From Pseudarthrobacter sp. (lineage in GTDB: Bacteria > Actinomycetota > Actinomycetes > Actinomycetales > Micrococcaceae): a stretch of DNA of 7,247 nt. The DNA lies in NCBI GenBank assembly GCA_013362385.1, contig JABFWC010000344.1:1-7247 (forward strand). The letters run 5' to 3'. The notes under the pieces are model-generated. The model made no database searches, was not told the origin of the DNA, and saw nothing but the letters and a program-made list of their open reading frames with translations. Shown in pieces: positions 1 through 4,947 of this stretch. How positions within the stretch are numbered: the first letter of the stretch is position 1; each line of letters opens with the position of its first letter. The position numbers and the translations under genes were made by a program.

Positions 1-27
1 CAGGGAACCGGCGGGCTTGCAGGGGAG

Positions 28-42
28 TAGCGTGGAATTATG
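28..42 (+). promoter_or_regulatory. Candidate leaderless -10 element of the oxidoreductase gene
   Basis: TAGCGT at 28-33 fits the actinobacterial -10 pattern TAnnnT and is followed by 6 nt and then the ATG at 40. Transcription starting 6-7 nt after the hexamer would begin at or next to the ATG, giving a leaderless mRNA. A purine-rich AGGGGAG (21-27) could instead be a Shine-Dalgarno sequence, but its 12-nt distance from the ATG is long. No clear -35 is seen, and the window begins too close upstream to judge other signals. Confidence 0.35.
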
Positions 43-1041
43 ACCGGGACTGAAGCTGCGCCTCGCACTATCCGCACCGCCGTCATCGGATACGGGCTCT
101 CGGGCAGCGTCTTCCACGCGCCGCTGATCGCGGCAAACGAACAGTACGCGCTGCAGGTGGTGGCGACGTCCAACGCCGAGCGGCAGAAGGCTGCGCTGGC
201 CCGCCTTCCCGACGTCGACGTCGTGCGCGACGCCGATGCCGTCCTCCGGCGTGCAGCCGGCCTGGACCTCGTGGTGCTGGGCACGCCGCCGGCAACGCAC
301 TACCCGCTCGCCAAGGCGGCGCTGGAGGCAGGGCTGGACGTAGTGGTGGACAAGCCGTTCGCCACCAGCAGCAGGCAGGGACAGGAACTGGCGGGACTGG
401 CGCGGCGGCTTGGCCGGGTGCTGACGGTGTTCCACAACCGGCGGTGGGACGGTGACTTCCTGACCCTCCGGAAGCTCCTGTCGGCCCAGGCACTGGGGCA
501 CGTCTCCAGGTTCGAGTCCCGGTTTGAGCGCTGGTCCCCCACTATCACCAAGGCCTGGAAGGCCAGGGCCACGGCCGCGGACGGCGGGGGTGCCCTCTTC
601 GACCTGGGCAGCCACCTGATCGACCAGGCGCTGCAGCTTTTTGGTCCCGCACGTGTGGTGCATTCCGAGCTGCGGGCCCGCAGGTCGGACGAGCGGGCGG
701 ACGACGACGTCTTCCTGGTCCTGCGGCACGAATCCGGAGTGACGAGCCACCTGACGATGAACATGCTGTGCGCCCAGCAGGGTCCCAGGTTCCGGGTGCT
801 GGGTTCGGTGGGCGGATTCACCAAGAACGGGGTGGACCCGCAGGAGCCCTACATGGCCGCCGGCGGAAGCCCCCTGGACTCGGATTACGGTGTTGAGGCG
901 CGGGAGTGGGCAGGCCTGCTGGGCCGCGACGGGCACCTGGCAGCCCTGCCCACTGAACGCGGTGCGTACCCCGAGTTCTATCACCTGCTGGCGGACAAGA
1001 TCCTGACGGCGGCGCCGGCTCGGCGCTGCCCCTCCCGGTAG
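40..1041 (+). CDS. Gfo/Idh/MocA-family NAD(P)-dependent oxidoreductase, C-terminal end frameshifted
   Basis: Cytosolic dehydrogenase of the Gfo/Idh/MocA family, which oxidises or reduces sugars, inositols and related polyols; the substrate cannot be told from sequence. The N-terminal Rossmann fold carries the dinucleotide motif GYGLSG (residues 17-22). The usual EKP motif appears as DKP (104-106), with the catalytic-type Lys105. FHNRRWDGDF (131-140) and GGGALFDLGSHLID (182-195, with Asp188 and His192) are hallmark segments of the C-terminal domain and resemble the YdgJ/IolW (scyllo-inositol dehydrogenase-like) branch. The ATG at 40 is chosen because an in-frame TAG sits at 28-30. The present stop at 1039-1041 looks secondary: residues after about 325 (PARRCPSR) are unlike the family, and a normal tail can be rebuilt from other frames up to a TAG at 1090-1092. 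The core is intact, so the protein may still function. It converges with ald. Confidence 0.9.
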   Translation: MTGTEAAPRTIRTAVIGYGLSGSVFHAPLIAANEQYALQVVATSNAERQKAALARLPDVDVVRDADAVLRRAAGLDLVVLGTPPATHYPLAKAALEAGLDVVVDKPFATSSRQGQELAGLARRLGRVLTVFHNRRWDGDFLTLRKLLSAQALGHVSRFESRFERWSPTITKAWKARATAADGGGALFDLGSHLIDQALQLFGPARVVHSELRARRSDERADDDVFLVLRHESGVTSHLTMNMLCAQQGPRFRVLGSVGGFTKNGVDPQEPYMAAGGSPLDSDYGVEAREWAGLLGRDGHLAALPTERGAYPEFYHLLADKILTAAPARRCPSR

Positions 1042-1092
1042 ACCCCGAGGACGGTCCTCAAGATCATCGAAACGGCCCGTGAACTGGCCTAG
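1012..1092 (+). pseudogene. Displaced C-terminal tail of the oxidoreductase (two indels)
   Basis: Reading from 1014 in the -1 frame gives AGSALPLPVDPED. Reading from 1054, back in the original frame, gives [12 protein letters not shown] and a TAG at 1090-1092. Joined to the main frame (…LADKILTAA), this makes a typical family ending (PVDPED…VLKIIETA). It implies one base missing near 1012-1016, and either one extra or two missing bases near 1053-1056. The first lesion lies inside a hairpin with a 9-pair stem (1009-1017 pairing with 1021-1029, loop GCT, one G-T pair). Such GC hairpins are classic sites of sequencing compression and of replication slippage, so an error in the sequence is as likely as a true mutation. 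Confidence 0.7.
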
Positions 1093-1109
1093 GCGGAGAC
1101 CAGTTCGTG
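1078..1109. terminator. Candidate bidirectional hairpin at the convergent oxidoreductase/ald junction
   Basis: GAACTGG (1081-1087) and CCAGTTC (1100-1106) form a perfect 7-bp inverted repeat with a 12-nt loop. Three further pairs, two of them G-T, can extend it to 1078 and 1109. The loop contains the overlapping stop codons of both convergent genes (CTAG, 1089-1092). There is no U-tract on either side. With no intergenic space, a structure inside the coding ends is the only place a simple terminator could be. Both arms are also coding (Glu-Leu in each protein), so the repeat could be coincidental. Confidence 0.35.
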
Positions 1110-2207
1110 CCAGTCGGCAACCAGCGGAAGGTCGTGGGCCTCGGACACGGAGTGGTGTGCCACGTGGCCCGCGGCGATGTTGAGGCCTGCCGCCAGGGCG
1201 GGGTCGCGGTCGAAGGCGGCCTTGACGCCCAGGTTTGCCAGGGCCACGGCGTAGCGCAGGGTGACGTTGGTCAGCGCGTAGGTGGAGGTGTTGGGGACGG
1301 CGCCGGGCATGTTGGCTACGCAGTAGAAGATGGTGTTGTGCACCTTGTACGTCGGTTCCTGGTGCGTGGTGGGGTGGGTGTCCTCGAAGCAGCCGCCCTG
1401 GTCCACGGCGATATCCACCAGGACGGAGCCGGGCTTCATCCGGGCCACGAGGTCGTTGGTGACCAGCTTGGGGGCCTTGGCGCCGGGAATCAGCACGGAG
1501 CCGATCACCAGGTCCGCGTCCACCACTGACTTCTCGATCTCGTACTTGTTGGACGCGACGGTCTTCAGCCGGCCCTGGTACTGCGCGTCGAGGTCGCGGA
1601 GGCGGTTGATGTTGATGTCCAAAATGGTGACGTCGGCACCCAGGCCCAGGGCCATGGCCGCGGCGTTGGTGCCGGCCACGCCGGCGCCGAGGACGACCAC
1701 CTTGGCCGGGCGGACGCCGGGGACGCCGCCGAGCAGCACGCCCTTGCCGCCGGCAGGTGCCATGAGCGAGGTGGCGCCCACCTGGACGGAGAGCCGGCCG
1801 GCGACCTCGGACATGGGGGCGAGCAGCGGCAGGCTCCGGCCCTCCTGCACCGTCTCGTAGGCGATCGCGGTGACGCCGGAGTTGATCAGTTCGCGGGTGA
1901 GTTCGGGCTCGGCCGCCAGGTGCAGGTAGGTGAAGAGGATCAGGCCCTTGCGGAAGCGGTGGTATTCGGACTTGATGGGCTCCTTGACCTTCATCACCAT
2001 GTCCGCACGGGCCCAGACGTCGTCGGCCTCGTTGACGATCTCCGCCCCGGCAATGGCGTATTCCTCATCGGTGATGCCCGAACCCAGGCCCGCGCCGCGC
2101 TCCACCAGCACGGTGTGGCCGTGGGTGCGGAACTCGTGGACGCCGGCGGCGGTGATGGCCACGCGGAATTCGTTGTTCTTGATTTCTTTGGGGACGCCGA
2201 TGATCAT
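1089..2207 (-). CDS. ald: Alanine dehydrogenase (NAD-dependent)
   Basis: Catalyses reversible oxidative deamination of L-alanine to pyruvate and ammonia with NAD+, in the cytosol, linking alanine use to carbon and nitrogen metabolism. At 372 aa it has the usual family length. The N-terminal [19 protein letters not shown] is highly characteristic. Substrate-site residues known in the family are present: Arg15, Lys75 (in VMKVKEPI) and His96 (in TYLHLA). The NAD-binding motif GAGVAG is at 174-179 with the ribose-binding acidic residue Asp197, and the catalytic-region Asp269 lies in VDIAVDQGG. The ATG at 2205-2207 is preceded by GGAG with 6-nt spacing. Its stop overlaps the ancestral stop of the convergent oxidoreductase. 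A PucR-family regulator is divergently transcribed 233 bp away, matching the Bacillus ald-adeR arrangement, so alanine-responsive activation is inferred. Nothing in the sequence suggests damage. Confidence 0.97.
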   Translation of the reverse strand: MIIGVPKEIKNNEFRVAITAAGVHEFRTHGHTVLVERGAGLGSGITDEEYAIAGAEIVNEADDVWARADMVMKVKEPIKSEYHRFRKGLILFTYLHLAAEPELTRELINSGVTAIAYETVQEGRSLPLLAPMSEVAGRLSVQVGATSLMAPAGGKGVLLGGVPGVRPAKVVVLGAGVAGTNAAAMALGLGADVTILDININRLRDLDAQYQGRLKTVASNKYEIEKSVVDADLVIGSVLIPGAKAPKLVTNDLVARMKPGSVLVDIAVDQGGCFEDTHPTTHQEPTYKVHNTIFYCVANMPGAVPNTSTYALTNVTLRYAVALANLGVKAAFDRDPALAAGLNIAAGHVAHHSVSEAHDLPLVADWHELVSA

Positions 2208-2213
2208 CGTGTG

Positions 2214-2217
2214 CTCC
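2214..2217 (-). promoter_or_regulatory. Ribosome binding site of ald
   Basis: GGAG on the minus strand lies 6 nt before the ATG at 2207. This well-spaced Shine-Dalgarno sequence supports the chosen start and implies an ordinary leadered mRNA, unlike the divergent PucR gene. Confidence 0.75.
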
Positions 2218-2249
2218 AGGTTCTGGGCCGGGTGGGCCGGAAAGTCGGA

Positions 2250-2277
2250 CGGATTTCGTGCTTCAACGATAAATCCG
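2250..2277. repeat. Inverted repeat, candidate operator near ald
   Basis: CGGATTT (2250-2256) and AAATCCG (2271-2277) are perfect 7-bp inverted arms around a 14-nt spacer. The minus-strand -10-like hexamer TATCGT (2266-2271) overlaps the right arm. The position, 43-70 bp before the ald start, suits a regulator site acting on ald. Binding by the neighbouring PucR protein is inference. Confidence 0.4.
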
Positions 2278-2314
2278 GCTGTGAGCCAGCCGACATGGGC
2301 GTGGGACGGGGTGA

Positions 2315-2336
2315 GGAATCAAAAGCCCGCTATTCC
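2315..2336. repeat. Short inverted repeat in the ald/PucR intergenic region
   Basis: GGAAT (2315-2319) and ATTCC (2332-2336) are 5-bp arms with a 12-nt spacer. It is short enough to arise by chance, but it lies midway between two stronger inverted repeats. Confidence 0.2.
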
Positions 2337-2356
2337 GGGGATTTTCACTGCGCAGC

Positions 2357-2372
2357 CTCGACATTCGTCGAG
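2357..2372. repeat. Compact palindrome, candidate regulator binding site
   Basis: CTCGAC-ATTC-GTCGAG is a perfect inverted repeat with 6-bp arms and a 4-nt spacer. Its centre is about 76 bp before the PucR start and about 157 bp before the ald start. It is the tightest dyad in this region and a reasonable operator candidate for the dimeric PucR-family protein encoded next to it. The right arm is part of a TTCGTC motif repeated at 2404-2409. Confidence 0.4.
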
Positions 2373-2428
2373 TCCTGGAGCGGCAAGTGTCGCCTGCTGT
2401 CCGTTCGTCCGGCATCGGCTGAAGGCAG

Positions 2429-2443
2429 TAATGTGGGCGCATG
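2429..2443 (+). promoter_or_regulatory. Candidate leaderless -10 element of the PucR regulator gene
   Basis: TAATGT (2429-2434) fits TAnnnT and is followed by 6 nt and the ATG at 2441, so the mRNA may begin at or next to the start codon. The only Shine-Dalgarno-like sequence, AAGG at 2422-2425, is 15 nt away and too distant to be useful. No convincing -35 hexamer is present. Confidence 0.45.
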
Positions 2444-3661
2444 CAGCAGCAGGGTGTCGAAGAGCTTGTGGAGCAGGTGGCGCAGAAGCTGGGCCGGGGC
2501 CTGTCGCTTGAGGACCTGGACGGACTGCTGCTGGCCTACAGCTCCAACCAGTCCCATGCCGACCGGGTCCGGGTGAACTTCCTGCTCAGCAAGAAGGTCC
2601 CCGCGGACGTGAGTGCCTGGCAGCTCGCGCACGGCATCGCCACGGCCGTTCGGCCGGTGGTGGTTCCGGCCAACCCGGAGCTCGGCATGCTGGGCAGGGT
2701 CTGCGTGCCCCTGATGGTGCGCGGCTTCCGCGTCGGCTACCTGTGGGTGCAGCAGGACTCCGCGGAGGAAAGCCCGACGGCGATCCTCACCCAGTTGCCG
2801 GCCGTCAACCACGAGCTTGAGCTGCTTTCCGGGCTCCTGCTGGACTCCAACACGGCCGAGTCCGAGTTCCGGCGGGGCCGGGAACGTGAGTTCCTCTCCG
2901 CGTGTGCCGCCGAACCCAACGCCGTGGCCGCCGTCGCAGGCTGGAAGGAAGTCCAGGGCCGCGGCCCCTGGCAAATGGTCACGGTGCTTGACGCCGACGG
3001 CTGGGCCGGCGGTCCCGATCCCATCGCGTCCACCCTTATCCACCGGTCCACGGCGCTCCAGGCAACGGTGGGCATGGACGCCGCCCTGTTCAGCGCCGGC
3101 ACGGAAACCCACTCGGTGGTGCTGTTCCGCGAATCCACCGGCCGCGCCAACCATGCCCAGCTCCTGGTCCACTACCAGCTTGAACTTGCAAAGCGCTCCG
3201 GCCGGCCTGTGCACCGGATCATCCTGGGGATCAGCGAGGGGTTCGCCAAGACGCGCCAGCTGTCCGAGGCCTACCGCCAGTCAAGGGTGGCCGCCCAGGC
3301 CGCCGCCGTCGATCCCCAGCTCGGCGAGCTGGTGGACTGCCGGTCCATCGGCGTGTACCAGCTGCTGGCTTCGGCAGGAGGAGGAGTGGGAGCATGGGCG
3401 GACTCCGGCTCCGTGTACTTCCGGATGCTGGAGGACCACGACCGCAACAATGAACTGATCCCTGTCCTGGAACTGCTCTACGACAACGACGGCGCGGTCC
3501 AGGACGTGGCCACCAGGCTCCACCTGCACCGCAGCAGCATCTACAACCGGCTCGGCCGGATCCGCCAGCTGCTGGGGGTGGACCCGCTGAAGGGCATGGT
3601 CCGCCTGGAACTGCATGCCGCGCTCAAAATGCGCCGTTGGGCCGGGCGGCCCAGGATCTGA
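2441..3661 (+). CDS. PucR-family transcriptional regulator, AdeR-like, divergent from ald
   Basis: DNA-binding regulator of the PucR/CdaR family, 406 aa. Residues about 25-140 look like a GAF-type sensory region, and about 170-290 match the CdaR GGDEF-like middle domain. The C-terminus (343-399) is the family's helix-turn-helix, with LLYDNDGAVQDVATRLHLH leading into the recognition helix HRSSIYNRLGRIRQLLG (363-379). No signal peptide or membrane segment is seen. The start at 2441 is fixed on its 5' side by an in-frame TAA at 2429-2431; an in-frame GTG at 2468 is a weaker alternative. In Bacillus subtilis the PucR-type protein AdeR activates the neighbouring ald gene. The same family next to and divergent from ald here suggests the same role, probably responding to alanine or a related metabolite. 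The mycobacterial ald regulator AldR is instead Lrp/AsnC-type. The stop is 2 bp from the stop of the convergent hydrolase. Confidence 0.9.
   Translation: MQQQGVEELVEQVAQKLGRGLSLEDLDGLLLAYSSNQSHADRVRVNFLLSKKVPADVSAWQLAHGIATAVRPVVVPANPELGMLGRVCVPLMVRGFRVGYLWVQQDSAEESPTAILTQLPAVNHELELLSGLLLDSNTAESEFRRGREREFLSACAAEPNAVAAVAGWKEVQGRGPWQMVTVLDADGWAGGPDPIASTLIHRSTALQATVGMDAALFSAGTETHSVVLFRESTGRANHAQLLVHYQLELAKRSGRPVHRIILGISEGFAKTRQLSEAYRQSRVAAQAAAVDPQLGELVDCRSIGVYQLLASAGGGVGAWADSGSVYFRMLEDHDRNNELIPVLELLYDNDGAVQDVATRLHLHRSSIYNRLGRIRQLLGVDPLKGMVRLELHAALKMRRWAGRPRI
3638..3653. terminator. Candidate bidirectional hairpin at the PucR/hydrolase convergent junction
   Basis: TGGGCC-GGGC-GGCCCA is a perfect 6-bp stem with a 4-nt loop inside the last codons of the PucR gene, 5 bp before its stop. 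For leftward transcripts it lies 10 bp beyond the hydrolase stop and is followed after about 9 nt by a short T run (ATTTT, minus strand). This fits a terminator for the leftward gene set better than for the PucR gene. GC-rich hairpins also arise by chance in such DNA. Confidence 0.35.
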
Positions 3662-3663
3662 AA

Positions 3664-4491
3664 TCAGCCCTTCACGGCAGGGGCTGCAGCAAAGGATTCG
3701 ATCGCCGCCGCAACCTGCCGCGGCCGCAGGTGCTGGACCACGTGCCCGGCACCGGGAACCTCCGCGAAGCGCCCCTGCGCCGCCATGCGTGAAAGCCGGA
3801 GAGACCACTCCGGGCCTGCCACCTGGTCGCGGTCTCCCCGCAGGACCAGCACGGGGACGTCGATTCCGGCCAGCCGTTTTTCGGTGGGGTAGGCCATCAT
3901 GATCGGCAGCTCGGTGAAGTACCAGCGCGGCCCGCACCGGAAGTAGTCCGAGAACACTATCCAGTTGGAGCCGGCATTCTCGCGCAGGAGGGCGTCCAGG
4001 AACAGCGCAAGTGCCTGCCGTCTGACGCTCCTGTGCCGGTCGTCCACCACCGGGCCCATGAGCACCAGTTTCCGCGCCTGCCCCGGAGCATAGAGCGCGG
4101 CCTCGATAGCGAACTGCACGCCCATGGAGTGCCCTACGAGGATGTAGGAACGGATGCCGCTGGCCTTCAGCGCCTGGGCGATGAAGGCGCCGTAGTCCTC
4201 GACGGACAGCTGCCGGCCGGGGCGCGGTGTCCCCGCGAAGCCGGGCAGGTCCAGCGAATACGTCGGCGCGGAGCGTGCGAGCTCGCCGTGCAGCTTCTGA
4301 AGGTAGCGGTGGGACACGCCGATGCCGTGGACCAGGATGTAGGCGGGCTGCGCCGCCGTGGCCTCGGTGCCGGTTCCCGGTGGGGGCGTTCCGTCAGTCC
4401 ACAGGATTTTGCCCCGGAGCCCGTTGGCTTCCAGGTCCGCCGACGCCAGCGGCGGGTCTTTCCGGTTCTGCCCGGCCCCTCCCCTAAGCAC
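3664..4491 (-). CDS. Alpha/beta-fold hydrolase
   Basis: Probable cytosolic hydrolase of the alpha/beta superfamily, about 275 aa from the GTG at 4491; no signal peptide is seen. The oxyanion-hole motif HGIG is at residues 55-58. The nucleophile elbow GHSMG (120-124) gives Ser122. The acid is in GDRD (219-222, most likely Asp222), and the catalytic His250 lies in GAGHVVQH. The triad is complete and in the usual order, but the substrate cannot be inferred. The chosen GTG overlaps the upstream TAG by one base (TAGTG), implying translational coupling to the HTH gene. The reading frame stays open up to an ATG at 4560, but that start would place 23 uncharacteristic residues inside the HTH gene. A strong purine run just after the GTG (4475-4486, minus strand) has no start codon at the right distance, which leaves the start somewhat uncertain. 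It converges on the PucR gene with a 2-bp gap. Confidence 0.87.
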   Translation of the reverse strand: MLRGGAGQNRKDPPLASADLEANGLRGKILWTDGTPPPGTGTEATAAQPAYILVHGIGVSHRYLQKLHGELARSAPTYSLDLPGFAGTPRPGRQLSVEDYGAFIAQALKASGIRSYILVGHSMGVQFAIEAALYAPGQARKLVLMGPVVDDRHRSVRRQALALFLDALLRENAGSNWIVFSDYFRCGPRWYFTELPIMMAYPTEKRLAGIDVPVLVLRGDRDQVAGPEWSLRLSRMAAQGRFAEVPGAGHVVQHLRPRQVAAAIESFAAAPAVKG

Positions 4492-4901
4492 TATTCCCCC
4501 GTGCCGTTGCTGCTGTCCGCCCGGGTGGCGGCGCGTTTCTGTTGCTGGGCCTGGAGCCACGCCATGATGTCCGCCTGCCGGATGCGGCGGTGGGAGCCCC
4601 GGTACTCCACCGGGATCTCGCCGCGATCCGTCATGTTCCGGAGGTAGGTGTGCGAAATCCCCGCAAGCTCCGCCGCCTGCGAGGTGGTCAGCATCTCCTC
4701 CATGCTGCTGACCGTCACCGTTTCACCGCGGCCCAGCCGGGCAAGGAGGTCCACGACGGCGTCCCGCGCCTGCGCGGGCAGGCGGTGGACCGTGCCGTCC
4801 ACGAAAACGGTGATGTCGTTGCTGTCCGCGAGGGCGCGCGCGAGGGTGCCCGCCTCGCCGGCAGGGAGTCCGGCCGTGACCCGGGGGGCTATCAGTGCCA
4901 T
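4491..4901 (-). CDS. Excisionase-family helix-turn-helix DNA-binding protein
   Basis: Small 136-aa protein. Residues 71-116 form a MerR/excisionase-type winged helix-turn-helix (HTH_17-like): LTTSQAAELAGISHTYLRNM, then GEIPVEYRGSHRRIRQADIMAWL. The N-terminal 65 residues (…FVDGTVHRLPAQARDAVVDLL…GETVTV) resemble the front part of small actinobacterial HTH proteins that often act as antitoxins paired with PIN-domain toxins. No PIN-domain gene is present: the next gene is an alpha/beta hydrolase whose start overlaps this stop. It may therefore be a stand-alone regulator of its neighbours. It lies 46 bp downstream of ptsI on the same strand and could be read from ptsI, but it also has its own leaderless-type -10. 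No integrase or attachment site is nearby, so a phage excisionase role is unlikely. The ATG is at 4899-4901. Confidence 0.85.
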   Translation of the reverse strand: MALIAPRVTAGLPAGEAGTLARALADSNDITVFVDGTVHRLPAQARDAVVDLLARLGRGETVTVSSMEEMLTTSQAAELAGISHTYLRNMTDRGEIPVEYRGSHRRIRQADIMAWLQAQQQKRAATRADSSNGTGE

Positions 4902-4913
4902 GGACGTAGCCTA
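4899..4913 (-). promoter_or_regulatory. Candidate leaderless -10 element of the HTH gene
   Basis: On the minus strand TAGGCT (4913-4908) fits TAnnnT and is followed by 6 nt and the ATG at 4901. It lies in the 46-bp gap after ptsI, so the HTH-hydrolase pair may have its own start site besides read-through from ptsI. No clear -35 is visible. The alternative, GATAGG acting as a weak Shine-Dalgarno sequence, overlaps the same bases. Confidence 0.4.
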
Positions 4914-4947
4914 TCCCGGCGCTGCCGGACTTTGCCCGCGGGTCGGG

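Larger units (their letters stand above)
2208..2440. promoter_or_regulatory. Divergent control region between ald and the PucR regulator
   Basis: These 233 bp separate the two divergent starts and hold no plausible gene. The stretch is visibly more AT-rich in patches than its surroundings. It contains three inverted repeats (2250-2277, 2315-2336, 2357-2372), two copies of TTCGTC (2364-2369 and 2404-2409, 40 bp apart) with a near copy TTCGTG at 2255-2260, and a -10-like hexamer just before the PucR start. The ald promoter is not obvious. TATCGT on the minus strand (2266-2271) fits TAnnnT but lacks a good -35, as expected of an activator-dependent promoter. Confidence 0.6.

Noticed and set aside
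1009..1060. Programmed ribosomal frameshifting in the oxidoreductase tail
   Set aside because: The stem might suggest it, but no slippery heptamer precedes the shift, two separate shifts would be needed, and the family has no known recoding here. Indels or sequence errors are simpler.
2345..3214. A 289-codon open frame on the minus strand opposite the PucR gene
   Set aside because: Low-complexity Gly/Ala/His/Arg-rich translation without motifs; it spans both coding and promoter DNA. The plus-strand frame has a clear PucR-type helix-turn-helix.
3281..3937. A minus-strand open frame across the PucR/hydrolase junction
   Set aside because: It overlaps two well-supported genes in another frame, and its composition is the usual GC-driven shadow pattern.
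4492..4560. An upstream ATG at 4560 as the hydrolase start (298 aa)
   Set aside because: It would overlap the HTH gene by 70 bp and add 23 residues unlike the fold. The GTG at 4491 gives a stop-start overlap typical of coupled genes.
4491..4901. The HTH protein as a phage excisionase marking an integrated element
   Set aside because: There is no integrase, attachment-site repeat, tRNA gene or phage gene in the window, and its codon use and context match the chromosome.
4935..4942. CCCGCGGG palindrome between ptsI and the HTH gene as a terminator
   Set aside because: An 8-bp self-complementary sequence leaves no loop for a stable hairpin, and no T run follows. It is common by chance in GC-rich DNA.
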